Shown piece by piece: positions 32,705 to 41,743 of a stretch of DNA of 64,000 nucleotides. The position numbers and the translations under genes were made by a program. Source of the stretch: CAVWQV01 sp963757115 (GTDB lineage Bacteria; Pseudomonadota; Alphaproteobacteria; Acetobacterales; Acetobacteraceae); contig CAVWQV010000001.1 of assembly GCA_963757115.1 (NCBI GenBank), positions 372,001-436,000 of the forward strand, given 5' to 3'. Position 1 is the first letter of the stretch, and every line of letters starts with the position of its first letter. Below the pieces are notes generated by a model. It made no database searches and was not told the origin of the DNA. It worked only from the letters and a program-made list of their open reading frames with translations.

Positions 32705-34065
32705 ATGGCGACCAACATCCTGATGCCGGCCCTTTCGCCCACCATGACGGAAGGCACGCTTTCGCGCTGGCTGAAGAAGGAAGGCGAGACCATCCGCTCG
32801 GGCGACGTGATCGCCGAGATCGAGACGGACAAGGCCACCATGGAGGTGGAGGCGGTCGACGAGGGCGTACTCGGCAAGATCCTGGTCGGCGACGGCACCG
32901 AAGGTGTCAAGGTCAACGACCCGATCGCGATCCTGGTCGACCAGGGCGAGGCGGTGCCCGCCGGCCCCGCGCCGACCGGGGCCAAGCCGCCGCCCGCACC
33001 CGTGCAGGCGGAAGCGGAAACGCCGTCACCGGTGCCGGCGCCCTCGTCGGCGGCCGCGCCGCGGCGAGGGGAAGCCCGCGCCCGCGCAGGCATCCTCAGG
33101 CAACGGACACGCCGCCGGCGATGAGCGCATCTTCGCGTCACCGCTGGCGCGGCGGATGGCCCAACAGGCGGGCATCGAGCTTTCGACGCCTCAAAGGCAC
33201 CGGACCGAACGGCCGCATCGTCAAGGCCGACATCGAGGCGGCGCAGAAGGGCGCCCCCGCCGCACAGCCACAGCCGGCGCCTCAGCCGGCCGCGCCAACC
33301 CCGGCCACCACCGCTCGCGCGCCGGCCGCACCCGCCCCCGCGGCTCGGCCCGGCCTGCCGATCGCGGCACCGCACACGCTGCTGCCCAACAGCTCCATGC
33401 GTAAGGTGATCGCGCGGCGTCTGAGCGAGGCCAAACAGTCGATCCCGCATTTCTACGTTTCCATCGATATCGAACTCGACGCCCTTATGCAGTTGCGGGG
33501 CGAACTCAACGCGAAGTCCCCGAAGGAGGGCGCCGGCACGTTCCGCCTGTCGGTGAACGACCTGCTGATCAAGGCCGCCGCGATCACCTTGCGCCGCGTG
33601 CCGAGGGTGAACGCTTCCTGGACCGACGACGCGATCGTGCAGTCCGAGGACGTGGACATCAGTGTCGCCGTGTCCATCCCCGACGGCCTCATCACGCCGA
33701 TCCTGCGACGGGCCGACCAGAAGGGGCTGGCCGCGATCAGCAACGAGATGAAGGGCTTGATCGAGCGGGCGCGGGCGGGGAAGCTGAAGCCCGATGAGTT
33801 TCAGGGAGGCGGGTTCTCGATCTCAAACATGGGCATGTACGGCGTGTCCGAGTTCGCCGCGATCATCAACCCGCCGCAGGCGGCGATCCTTGCCGTCGCG
33901 GCCGCCCAGCAACGCCCGGTGGTCAAGAACGGCGCGCTCGCGATCGCCACGATGATGACCTGCACGCTCAGCGTGGATCACCGCGTGGTGGACGGCGCGC
34001 TGGGCGCGGAATGGCTGGCCGCGTTCAAGGCCGTGGTCGAGGAGCCGCTGAGCCTGATGCTGTGA
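32705..34065 (+). CDS. pdhC: pyruvate dehydrogenase E2 (dihydrolipoamide acetyltransferase), two frameshifts
   Basis: About 452 residues after removing two extra bases, near 33070 (GGGG read as GGG) and near 33190 (CC read as C, restoring ELSTLKGTGPNGR). The order is lipoyl domain (ETDKATMEV) at 1-80, an Ala/Pro linker, the peripheral-subunit-binding domain (IFASPLARRMAQQAGIEL...GTGPNGRIVKADIEAA), a second Ala/Pro linker, and the catalytic core ending with the acetyltransferase motif LSVDHRVVDGALGA. As sequenced, the binding domain is split over three frames. E2 is needed for PDH activity, so the breaks are probably errors. Confidence 0.92.
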
Positions 34066-34075
34066 GCAGGCTGCT

Positions 34076-34565
34076 GTGAGCCGGCCCTGCAGCATCCGCC
34101 CGGTCCGGCCTCAAGATGCTTCCACACTGCTCGCGTTGTTGCGCGAGATGGCCGAGTACGAGCGGCTGTTGCGACCGGTTCACCGCCACCGAGACCACCC
34201 TGGCGAGCGCGCTGTTTGCCGAAGTGCCGCTGATCTGGGCGGTGATTGCCGAGGCCGAGGGCCGGGCGATCGGCTTCGCGGTCTGGACATACTCGTTCCA
34301 AACTTTCCGCTGCCAGCGCGTTCTGTTCGTCGAAGACATCTTCGTCACGGCGGCGGAGCGGGGCACCGGTGTCGGCTATGCGCTGTTCCGCCGCTTGGCG
34401 CGCGAGGCGTTGGCGCAGGGCTGCGCACGGATGGACTGGCACGTGCTCGACTGGAACGAACTCGCGTTGCGCTTCTACGAGCGGCTCGGCGCGAAGCCGC
34501 CCGGCGTGACATGGGTTGCCCGGCAGCTCAGCGGCCGCGCGCTGGCGGCTCTAGCTGAGCAATGA
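34076..34565 (+). CDS. GNAT family N-acetyltransferase, one frameshift
   Basis: About 162 residues when one extra T near 34175 is removed (YERLCDRFTATETTL). The start is a GTG at 34076, 10 bp after pdhC. The acetyl-CoA loop is seen in VEDIFVTAAERGTGVGYALFRRLAREAL, followed by WNELALRFYERLGAKP, the usual GNAT C-terminal motif. It resembles diamine or thialysine N-acetyltransferase-like proteins (IRPVRPQDASTLLALLREMAEYE). Its place between pdhC and lpd is an insertion in the conserved PDH order. The substrate is unknown. Confidence 0.78.
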
Positions 34566-34581
34566 TCGCCTATGCTCAGCC

Positions 34582-34666
34582 GTCATGGCCGGACTTGATT
34601 CGGCCATCCCATATTCTCCACTCGCTCCGATGCGGCACGGATGCCCGGATCAAGTCCGGGCATGAC
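34582..34666. repeat. palindromic intergenic repeat (GTCATG-CCGGACTTGAT type)
   Basis: Two 28-bp arms, 34582-34609 and 34639-34666, are inverted copies matching at 25 of 28 positions and separated by 29 bp. The outer ends read GTCATG and CATGAC. Each arm is itself partly self-complementary around CCGGACTTGAT. This is a widespread alphaproteobacterial extragenic palindrome. It fills most of the 144-bp gap before lpd and could form a large hairpin in the pdh transcript. A regulatory effect is not demonstrated. Confidence 0.7.
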
Positions 34667-34709
34667 GAAAAGAGTGTCGGGAGCGTCCTCGTCTTGCCCG
34701 TGAGGCCAA

Positions 34710-36111
34710 ATGCCTGACCAAACTTTCGACCTGATCGTGCTCGGTGGCGGGCCGGGCGGGTATGTCGCGGCGATCCGCGCGGCGCAGCTCGGCATGAAAA
34801 CCGCGGTGGTGGAACGCGAGCATCTGGGCGGCATCTGCCTCAACTGGGGCTGCATCCCGACCAAGGCGCTGCTGCGCACGTCCGAGATCAACCACCTGCT
34901 GCACGAGTTGCCGCAGTTCGGCTTCGCGCCGGTCGAGGCCCAATTCGAGATGGATAAGGTGGTCAAGCGCTCGCGGGCGGTCGCCAAGCAGCTCTCGTCC
35001 GGCGTCGCGCATCTGCTGCGCAAGAACAAGGTCACCGTGGTCGACGGGCAGGGCGCGCTTGATGGGAAGAACGCGCTCGCGGTCACCAAGGATAGCAAGC
35101 CGGTGGGCACGCTCGCCGCGCCGCACATCATTCTCGCCACCGGCGCCCGCGCGCGGCAGCTTCCCGGGCTCGAGTCGGACGGCAAGCTGATCTGGACCTA
35201 CAAGGAGGCGATGGTGCCGCCGGCGATGCCCAAATCGCTCCTCGTGGTCGGGTCCGGGGCCATCGGCATCGAGTTCGCGAGCTTCTATCTCAACATGGGA
35301 GCCGAGGTTACCGTCGTGGAGGTGGTCGACCGCGTGCTCCCCGTGGAGGACGAGGAGATCAGCGGCTTCGCGCGCAAGGCGTTCGAGAAGCAGGGCATGA
35401 AGATCCTGACCGGCGCCACCGTGAAGTCGGCGAAGAAGAACGCCGACGGCGTGACCGTCACGATCGAAGTGGCCGGCAAGACGGAGGCGATCACGGTCGA
35501 GCGCGTGATCTCGGCCGTCGGGATCGTCGGCAACGTCGAGGGCCTCGGGCTTGAGGAGCACGGCGTCAAGGTGGAGCGCACGCCATGTCGTGACGGACGG
35601 GTACGGCCAGACCGGCGTGCCCGGCGTTTACGCGATCGGCGATCTGACCGGGCCGCCCTGGCTCGCGCACAAGGCGAGTCACGAGGGCGTCATCTGCGTC
35701 GAGAAGATCGCCGGGCTCAACGATGTCCACCCGCTCGATGTCGGCAACATCCCCGGTTGCACCTACTGCCGGCCGCAGGTTGCGTCCGTTGGGCTGACGG
35801 AAGCGCGCGCCAAGGCCGCCGGTCACGACGTGAAGGTCGGCCGCTTTCCCTTCATCGGCAACGGCAAGGCGATCGCGATGGGCGAGCCGGAGGGAATGGT
35901 GAAGACGGTGTTCGACGCCCGGACCGGCGAGCTGCTCGGGGCGCACATGGTGGGAGCCGAGGTCACCGAAATGATCCAGGGCTATACCATCGCCCGGACC
36001 CTCGAGAGCACCGAAGCGGAACTGATGCACACGGTCTTTCCGCATCCGACGGTCAGCGAAACCATGCACGAGGCGGTGCTGGCTGCCTACGGGCGGGCCA
36101 TCCACATCTGA
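34710..36111 (+). CDS. lpd: dihydrolipoyl dehydrogenase (E3), one frameshift
   Basis: 466 residues after deleting one extra C near 35583, which restores VKVERTHVVTDGYGQTGVPG. The FAD motif LIVLGGGPGGYVAAIRAAQLG opens the protein. The redox disulfide is in GGICLNWGCIPTKALL, the NAD motif is VVGSGAIGIEFASFY, and the interface His-Glu dyad is in HTVFPHPTVSETMHEAV. It reoxidises the lipoyl arm of PdhC with NAD+. As sequenced, the frame changes just before the second FAD segment (GVYAIGDLTG). The enzyme is essential for 2-oxoacid dehydrogenases, so an error is more likely than a null allele. Confidence 0.94.
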
Positions 36112-36195
36112 TCAGGGGCGAGCGGGCTGGCTTGACGCCTGCCCGGACCCCATCCACTTCTGCGTCTAAGCCAAACCGCAAGTGGCCGGAGTTCG

Positions 36196-37167
36196 ATGTC
36201 AACCCGCGTGCTGATCGATCATCGCGCCGGGAGTGCGCAGGTTCTGCGTCACCCGGAGAAGGCGCATCGGCCGGACAATCCGGTCGGGCGCAAGCCCGAA
36301 TGGATACGGGTCAAGGCGCCGACGCACCCGATCTACCACGAAACCCGCGCGCTGATGCGCGAGAACCGACTGGTGACGGTTTGCGAGGAAGCGGCTTGTC
36401 CCAACATCGGCGAGTGCTGGTCGCAGCGGCACGCGACGATGATGATCATGGGCGACACCTGCACGCGGGCGTGCAGCTTCTGCAACGTCCGCACCGGTCA
36501 GCCGCAGGCTCTTGATGTGGGCGAGCCAGCGCGGGTAGCCGACGCGGTAGCGAAACTCGGACTGCGACACGTGGTCGTAACCTCGGTCGATCGGGATGAT
36601 CTGCCGGACGGCGGCGCCGCGCACTTCGCGGCGGTGATCGGCGCCATCCGCGCGGCATCTCCCGGGACCAGCATCGAAGTGCTGACGCCCGATTTCCTCC
36701 GCAAGCCCGGAGGCGCCGAGATCGTCGCCGAGGCTGGGCCCGACGTGTTCAACCACAATCTGGAGACCGTGCCCCGCCTCTACCCGAGCATCCGGCCGGG
36801 CGCGCGCTACTTCCAATCGCTTCGGCTGCTGGATCAGGTGAAGCGGCTCGCTCCGTCCGTGTTCACCAAATCCGGCATGATGGTCGGGCTAGGTGAGGAG
36901 CGTGCCGAAGTTGCGCAGGTCATGGACGACCTCCGCGTGGCGGACGTGGACTTCCTAACGCTAGGGCAATATCTGCAGCCCACCATCAAACATGCCGCCG
37001 TGGCGTCGTTCATAACCCCCGACGCTTTCCGGGATTACGCATCGTTGGCTCGCGCGAAAGGGTTCCTCATGGTGTCCGCCTCGCCGCTGACGCGCAGCTC
37101 GTATCACGCAGACGCCGATTTCGCCCAGCTACAGGCCGCCCGCACGACCCGGCTCGCGTCCCGCTGA
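36196..37167 (+). CDS. lipA: lipoyl synthase
   Basis: A 323-residue radical SAM enzyme that inserts two sulfurs into protein-bound octanoyl chains. The auxiliary-cluster cysteines are in CEEAACPNIGECW, the radical SAM cluster is CTRACSFC, and the conserved C-terminal serine ligand is in SPLTRSSYHAD. The ATG at 36196 starts a short leader before the conserved KPEWIRVKAP. It directly follows lpd in the PDH cluster, supplying lipoate for PdhB and PdhC. The ratA-like gene starts one base after its stop. Confidence 0.97.
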   Translation: MSTRVLIDHRAGSAQVLRHPEKAHRPDNPVGRKPEWIRVKAPTHPIYHETRALMRENRLVTVCEEAACPNIGECWSQRHATMMIMGDTCTRACSFCNVRTGQPQALDVGEPARVADAVAKLGLRHVVVTSVDRDDLPDGGAAHFAAVIGAIRAASPGTSIEVLTPDFLRKPGGAEIVAEAGPDVFNHNLETVPRLYPSIRPGARYFQSLRLLDQVKRLAPSVFTKSGMMVGLGEERAEVAQVMDDLRVADVDFLTLGQYLQPTIKHAAVASFITPDAFRDYASLARAKGFLMVSASPLTRSSYHADADFAQLQAARTTRLASR

Positions 37168-37168
37168 G

Positions 37169-37651
37169 ATGCCCACGCATGCCGAGCACAAAATTGTCCC
37201 GTATCGCCCGGAACAGCTTTTCGATCTGGTAGCAGATGTCGGGCATTATCCCGAGTTTCTTCCCTGGTGCGTCGCAGCGCGCGTGCACACCCGCACGGAA
37301 CATGAGCTTGTCGCCGACCTGACCATTGGCTTCGGGCCGTTTCGCGAAAGCTTCACCAGCCGCGTAGCACTCGATCGGCCATCCCGGGTAAGGGTGCGCT
37401 ACGAGGACGGCCCGTTTCGTTATCTGAACAATCAGTGGGACTTCAAGCCGCACCCGCAGGGATGCCAAGTCAACTTCTTCGTCGATTTCGAGTTCCGGAG
37501 CCGCATCCTAAAGGCGGCGATTGGCGTCGTGTTCAACGAAGCCGTACGGCGCATGGTGAACGCTTTCCTCAAGCGCGCGCGCGATAGGTACGGGCCGCCG
37601 GCCGGCACCGTCGCTGTGGTGACCCCTTCGCGAGAGCCGGCGAAAGGCTGA
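37169..37651 (+). CDS. RatA/Coq10-like START-domain protein
   Basis: A 160-residue protein of the polyketide cyclase/START superfamily. Family marks are the opening HKIVPYRPEQLFDLVADVGHYPEFLPWCVAARV and the closing FNEAVRRMVNAFLKRARDRYG. Homologues are annotated as RatA ribosome-association toxins in E. coli and as Coq10 ubiquinone-binding chaperones in mitochondria and alphaproteobacteria. Linkage to lipA is conserved in alphaproteobacteria and favours a Coq10-like respiratory role, which is inference. It starts one base after the lipA stop, so it is in the same operon. Confidence 0.85.
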   Translation: MPTHAEHKIVPYRPEQLFDLVADVGHYPEFLPWCVAARVHTRTEHELVADLTIGFGPFRESFTSRVALDRPSRVRVRYEDGPFRYLNNQWDFKPHPQGCQVNFFVDFEFRSRILKAAIGVVFNEAVRRMVNAFLKRARDRYGPPAGTVAVVTPSREPAKG

Positions 37652-37662
37652 TCGGCAGCCAC

Positions 37663-38301
37663 ATGGGGCGTGCGGCCGTTCCGCTGTTAGCGCTCCTTCT
37701 TGTGTCACCGTCCGCCAATTCCGCAACGATCGCCCGCGCTGCACCAAGCCCGGTGGTGATCGCGAACTGGGCGCCGCGACCGTTGCGAGAAATCTACCTC
37801 TCGCCGGCGACGTCCCAGGATTGGGGGATCAATCGGCTGGAAGGTCGGTCGGTCCCGACCGGCGACGACGTCCGATTATCCTACGGCGGCGCGTGCCGGG
37901 CCGACCTTCGCGTCGTGTTCGATAATGGTGGCGCGGAGGAGAGGCGGGACCTCGACATCTGCAAGCTTCGCTTCGTCGGCATCCGGCCGGGTTGGACCAC
38001 CGCCGACGATGCGGCCGGCGAGACCCCGCCCGCGCTGGTTCCGGTGCTCAACCGGTCGGGCCGCACGATGTCACGCCTTCACCTGTTTCCCGACCAGGCG
38101 GCGGAGGAGGGTGCCGACCGCCTCGGCAGCGAAGTGCTACCGGATGGCGCGGATATCGACGTCTTGCGCCCCATCGCCGCGACGTGCGACTTCGCACTCC
38201 ACGTGGTGTTCGCGGACGGCGGAGCCGAAGAGCGGCTGGGTGGGCTCGACCTGTGCCACCATCGCGGCATCATCGTCGAACAACGCTCCAACCCCCACTG
38301 A
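37663..38301 (+). CDS. secreted protein with two tandem copies of an uncharacterised domain
   Basis: 212 residues with an N-terminal signal peptide (LLALLLVSPSANSA). The mature protein consists of two diverged copies of one ~80-residue module. Copy 1 has REIYLSPATSQDWGINRL and LRVVFDNGGAEERRDLDICK. Copy 2 has SRLHLFPDQAAEEGADRLGS and LHVVFADGGAEERLGGLDLC. Each copy has one Cys before the VVF strand and one after it, so an intradomain disulfide is plausible. I do not recognise a named family beyond similarity to hypothetical periplasmic proteins. It lies between the ratA-like gene and threonine aldolase on the same strand. Confidence 0.7.
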   Translation: MGRAAVPLLALLLVSPSANSATIARAAPSPVVIANWAPRPLREIYLSPATSQDWGINRLEGRSVPTGDDVRLSYGGACRADLRVVFDNGGAEERRDLDICKLRFVGIRPGWTTADDAAGETPPALVPVLNRSGRTMSRLHLFPDQAAEEGADRLGSEVLPDGADIDVLRPIAATCDFALHVVFADGGAEERLGGLDLCHHRGIIVEQRSNPH

Positions 38302-38324
38302 CCAGCCGCCGGAGAGCCAGTCCA

Positions 38325-39398
38325 ATGTTCGCCCCTTTGCGTCACGACCCTTCGCTGCCGCCGGTCCGGGTCAACCTGTTTTCGGACACGCAAACCAAGC
38401 CGTCCGCCGGCATGAAGGAGGCGATGATGCGGGCCGAGGTCGGCGACGAGCAGTACGGCACGGACCCGACCGTTCACGCGCTGAACGATCGGATGGCGGC
38501 ATTGCTTGGCAAGGAGGCGGCGATGTTCTTGCCGAGCGGCACGATGTGCAACCAGATCGCCATCCTAACCCATTGCCGGCCGGGCGACGAAGTGCTCGCG
38601 CATCAGTCGGCGCACATTATTACCAGCGAGGGCGGCGGCCCCGGCGCGCTCGCCGGCGTGATGGTAACGGGACTGCCGGGCGAGCGCGGGCAATTCGACG
38701 TGCCTACCCTACAATCGTCGTTCCGGTCCCGTTCACGCTACTCGCCGCCGCAAACCTTGGTGGAGTTCGAACAGACCCATAACCAGGGGAGCGGGTCGGT
38801 CTGGCCGGTTGCCAAGCTGGACGCGGTCGCCGGCGTCGCCCATGAGGCAGGTATTCCGACGCACATGGACGGCGCGAGGCTGATGAACGCCGCGGTGGCG
38901 GCCGGCGTCCCGGCCGCCGACATGGTGATCGGCATGGACAGCGTTTGGCTCGACTTCACAAAGGGTCTCGGCGCCCCGCTCGGCGCGGTGCTGTGTGGCT
39001 CGGCGGATTTCATCGACGCGGCTTGGCGGTGGAAACAGCGCCTCGGCGGCTCCATGCGGCAGGCCGGGTTGTGCGCGGCCGCGTGTCTCTACGCGCTTGA
39101 GCACAACATCGACCGACTTGCCGTCGATCATGAGAACGCGCGCCTTCTGGCCCGGGGACTGGCGCAGATCAACGGGGTCGTAGTGGAGGAACCCGAAACC
39201 AACCTCGTGTTCTTCGACACCTCGCGTGCCGGGATCACGGCCGAGCAGCTTGCGGTCCGGGTGCGACGCGAAGGGCTGCTGATCTCGGTCACCAGCAAAT
39301 GGCGGGCGCGGGCCTGCACGCATCTCGACGTCGATCACGCCGGCGTCGAGATGGCTGTTGCCGTGATGCGACACGAACTCGCGGCTCTACAACTATGA
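38325..39398 (+). CDS. ltaE: low-specificity L-threonine aldolase (PLP enzyme)
   Basis: 357 residues of the beta-eliminating lyase/threonine aldolase family. It cleaves threonine or allo-threonine to glycine and acetaldehyde. Family marks are LFSDTQTKPSAGMKEAMMRAEVGDEQYGTDP, the Asp that binds the PLP nitrogen in PTHMDGARLMNAAVA, and the Schiff-base lysine in WLDFTKGLGAPLGAVLCG. The ATG at 38325 is preceded by GGAGAG. It is 23 bp downstream of the duplicated-domain protein, so co-transcription is likely. The symbol is by family; substrate specificity is not proven. Confidence 0.9.
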   Translation: MFAPLRHDPSLPPVRVNLFSDTQTKPSAGMKEAMMRAEVGDEQYGTDPTVHALNDRMAALLGKEAAMFLPSGTMCNQIAILTHCRPGDEVLAHQSAHIITSEGGGPGALAGVMVTGLPGERGQFDVPTLQSSFRSRSRYSPPQTLVEFEQTHNQGSGSVWPVAKLDAVAGVAHEAGIPTHMDGARLMNAAVAAGVPAADMVIGMDSVWLDFTKGLGAPLGAVLCGSADFIDAAWRWKQRLGGSMRQAGLCAAACLYALEHNIDRLAVDHENARLLARGLAQINGVVVEEPETNLVFFDTSRAGITAEQLAVRVRREGLLISVTSKWRARACTHLDVDHAGVEMAVAVMRHELAALQL

Positions 39399-39466
39399 CA
39401 AGAATGACACGAGAAACATCCGCGCATAACGGTATGGTGCGGCAGTCTCCAACGTGGAACAGAACC

Positions 39467-39862
39467 ATGCGTTACATTTTTCCGGCCATTGCGGTCTCGC
39501 TTTTCGCCTTGCAGGCGCAGGCGCAGACCTCCTCGACGACGACTCCGGCTCCCTCGACGCCCGCCGCGACCTCGCCGGCTACCACAACCCCGGCGCCCGC
39601 CGACACCACCGCCCCGAGCGCCACGCATCGCTCTCACTCCCACATGACGATGCAGGAGCGGTTCGAGCAGGCGAATACCTCGCATGACGGTCACCTGACG
39701 CTCGACCAGGCGAAGGCCGGAATGCCGATGGTGGCGAAGCATTTCGACGCCATCGACAAGGACAAGAAGGGCTACGTCACGACGGAGGACATTCACGCCT
39801 ACATGGCCCAGCGGCGTGCTTCACACCATGCCGGGGCGCATCACACAGCGTCGCCGTCGTAA
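39467..39862 (+). CDS. small exported EF-hand protein
   Basis: 131 residues. A signal peptide (YIFPAIAVSLFALQAQAQ) is followed by a low-complexity Thr/Ala/Pro/Ser linker of about 40 residues. Two EF-hand-like loops come next: NTSHDGHLTLDQAK and DKDKKGYVTTEDI. The second has the canonical D-x-D-x-x-G-x-x-x-x-E spacing; the first begins with Asn and lacks the final acidic residue, so it is degenerate. The tail is His-rich (HHAGAHH), which may bind metal. A calcium-binding periplasmic role is plausible but not proven. Confidence 0.75.
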   Translation: MRYIFPAIAVSLFALQAQAQTSSTTTPAPSTPAATSPATTTPAPADTTAPSATHRSHSHMTMQERFEQANTSHDGHLTLDQAKAGMPMVAKHFDAIDKDKKGYVTTEDIHAYMAQRRASHHAGAHHTASPS

Positions 39863-39871
39863 TTTTCTCGT

Positions 39872-41200
39872 CTATCCGTGCCCTCCCCCGCCAGCGGGGG
39901 AGGGCGTGTTGGCGGCCCGCGCCTCGGCCAGCCCCCAGCCGAGCAATAGGAACAACCAGCCGCCCATCGGCAGGGCATTGAACCCGCTGGTGGACGCGAT
40001 TGGCCACAGCTGGATCAGCACGGCGGCGAATAGCCCTACGCGCAGGGCGGCCGGGTCGCGCCAAAGCCCTCTTGCAAGCGACGCTAGCCAGGTCACCGCA
40101 ACGGCGGTGAACAAGGCAAGGCCGGGAAACCCGCCGTTATCCAACGCCTCCGCGTAAAAGTTATGTGGGTGCTGGGTGCAGATAACGGCGCCGCCGCCAT
40201 CCCCGATCGCGCCGCCGATCGACGGGCGAAAATACCGGGGCTGTTCGCAGCCGTAGCGGAAGCCATCGAAGCCAAGCCCGGTCCACGGGTGCTGCCGGCC
40301 GATCTCGCTCGCGCGCGCATAGAGGAGACCGTAGTGGCTGGCGGGAAAATCGCCGACCTGCTGCGAGAAACGGACGACCAATCGCTGATAACTCGTGGGC
40401 GCGATCACCACGGAAGCGGCGAGCAGCGCGCCGCCCGTGAGGACCGCCAGCGCCACCAACGTCCGCATGCGTTCCAGCAGCACCGCGGCGATCAATAGCC
40501 CGAGCAGCACCAGGATGAGGGGCATGCGCTGGCTGATGAGAACCATCAGACACACGATCCCGAGCAGCAACGCGCCGGCCACGACCGAAGGCAACAGCCG
40601 GCGCCTCGTCAACAGCGCAGCGATCGGCGGCAGGAGGACGGGGAGCGCGATGCGCGACAGAGGCGGCCCGGCGCGCGGCTTGCCGAAGGGGCCGGTCAGC
40701 TCGCCGGCAGGGCCGCGCGGCCAGCCGAACAGGTTGCGGCCGGCAACGAGCTGCAGCATGCACTGGCTCGCGATCCAGACGGCGCAGGCGGCGATCACGC
40801 GAAACATCCATCGCCGGGCGGCAGCGTCTCGGAGCGCGAAGCTCTCAAGTGCCGCGACGAAGACGAAAAAGCGGACCTGCAGCAGGCCGGGTACTATTCC
40901 GCTGTGGGCGATGAGCGAGCAGGCCACCGTCCATCCCCACCATGCGAAGGCCCATGGCACCCAACGGGTCCGGAGCCAGCGCCAATCCCTGAGGAGCAGG
41001 CTTGCCACGAGAAAGCAGCCATCGGTCAGCCCGATCGTCCCCTCGGCGATGCCGTGGCCGTGCATCAGGAACAAGGGCGTCAGGAGCGCGGCGCCCGTCG
41101 CGGTATGCTGCAGTCTCCGAGGCCAATGGTCCGCCGCTATCGGGCGAGGCGGCTCGCACCGGTCGGGGGCAGGGGTCGAACTGGCGGGCGCTCTATCCAT
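39872..41200 (-). CDS. O-antigen ligase/polymerase-like membrane protein (Wzy_C family)
   Basis: A 442-residue polytopic protein with about ten membrane segments. A long periplasmic loop has the O-antigen ligase features SHYGLLYARASEIGRQHPWTGLGFDGFRYGC and then CTQHPHNFYAEAL, where the HPHNxY motif is characteristic of WaaL/Wzy-like ligases. It would join polysaccharide or O-antigen to an acceptor at the outer face of the inner membrane. No other glycan genes lie beside it. The extreme C-terminus (TPSPAGGGGHG) is encoded by a palindromic repeat, so the native end may be shorter. Confidence 0.8.
   Translation of the reverse strand: MDRAPASSTPAPDRCEPPRPIAADHWPRRLQHTATGAALLTPLFLMHGHGIAEGTIGLTDGCFLVASLLLRDWRWLRTRWVPWAFAWWGWTVACSLIAHSGIVPGLLQVRFFVFVAALESFALRDAAARRWMFRVIAACAVWIASQCMLQLVAGRNLFGWPRGPAGELTGPFGKPRAGPPLSRIALPVLLPPIAALLTRRRLLPSVVAGALLLGIVCLMVLISQRMPLILVLLGLLIAAVLLERMRTLVALAVLTGGALLAASVVIAPTSYQRLVVRFSQQVGDFPASHYGLLYARASEIGRQHPWTGLGFDGFRYGCEQPRYFRPSIGGAIGDGGGAVICTQHPHNFYAEALDNGGFPGLALFTAVAVTWLASLARGLWRDPAALRVGLFAAVLIQLWPIASTSGFNALPMGGWLFLLLGWGLAEARAANTPSPAGGGGHG
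39881..39904. repeat. GC-rich hairpin repeat between convergent genes
   Basis: A perfect 11-bp stem CCCTCCCCCGC/GCGGGGGAGGG with a two-base centre lies at the 3' end of the O-antigen-ligase-like gene, 19 bp past the EF-hand gene stop. It has no T-run on either strand. It resembles the CCCTCCCCC...GGGGGAGGG short palindromes scattered in many alphaproteobacterial genomes and may act as a bidirectional 3' hairpin. Confidence 0.6.
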
Positions 41201-41242
41201 CGCGTTGCTCTCCTGCCAGCGCCTAGGCGGGAGAACAACCCG

Positions 41243-41743
41243 TCACAGCGCGGTGCGGATCAGCCCCAAGGCGTGCGCGACGGTGGCCAGTCGGACGGCT
41301 GTGCGGTCACCCTCGAAGACATGCCGTTCCGTTGTCGTCGCGCCGTCCCGTCGGGCAAGCCCGAAATAGACCAGGCCGACCGGCTTCGTTTCGGTCCCTC
41401 CGCCGGGGCCGGCGACGCCGGTTACGGAGACCGCGATGGTCGCCCGCGAGTGCCGGATCGCACCCGCGGCCATCGCTGCCGCCACCTCCCCGCTGACCGC
41501 GCCCACGGTGTCGATCAGCGCGGGCTGGACGTCCAGCATCTCGGTCTTCGCCTGGTTCGAATAGGTGACGAACCCGCGATCAACGACGTCCGAGGAGCCC
41601 GCGATGGCGGTGAGCGCAGCGGCGATCAGCCCTCCGGTGCAACTCTCGGCCGTGGCGAGCAACGCACCTCGTGCCCTGCAAGCGGAGAGAAGGGCTTCGG
41701 CGGCTCCCAGCAGGTCGGGAGCCAGCAATTCCTGCGTCGTCAC
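41243..41743 (-). CDS. cinA: nicotinamide-nucleotide amidohydrolase (CinA C-terminal/PncC family)
   Basis: 166 residues from a GTG at 41743. PncC-type CinA domains deamidate nicotinamide mononucleotide to nicotinate mononucleotide. Marks are LLATAESCTGGLIAAALTAI (active-site Ser/Thr region), GFVTYSNQAKTEMLDV and SVTGVAGPGGGTETKPVGLVY. As sequenced it is in frame with the DUF2252 gene upstream. However, the neighbouring frame of that gene ends in a TGA overlapping this GTG (GTGA at 41740-41743), the arrangement seen at many junctions here. I therefore annotate a separate gene; a true fusion is the alternative. A pgpA gene lies upstream of DUF2252, close to the usual cinA-pgpA linkage. Confidence 0.82.
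   Translation of the reverse strand: MTTQELLAPDLLGAAEALLSACRARGALLATAESCTGGLIAAALTAIAGSSDVVDRGFVTYSNQAKTEMLDVQPALIDTVGAVSGEVAAAMAAGAIRHSRATIAVSVTGVAGPGGGTETKPVGLVYFGLARRDGATTTERHVFEGDRTAVRLATVAHALGLIRTAL

Noticed and set aside
33000..33260. Idea that pdhC is split into separate lipoyl and catalytic genes
   Set aside because: The binding-domain motif is continuous across three frames with exactly one extra base at each step. No start codon with a ribosome binding site precedes the second part.
39881..39904. Intrinsic terminator at the EF-hand/O-antigen-ligase junction
   Set aside because: The stem is perfect but lacks a T-tract on either strand and lies inside the ligase reading frame, so it is listed as a repeat.
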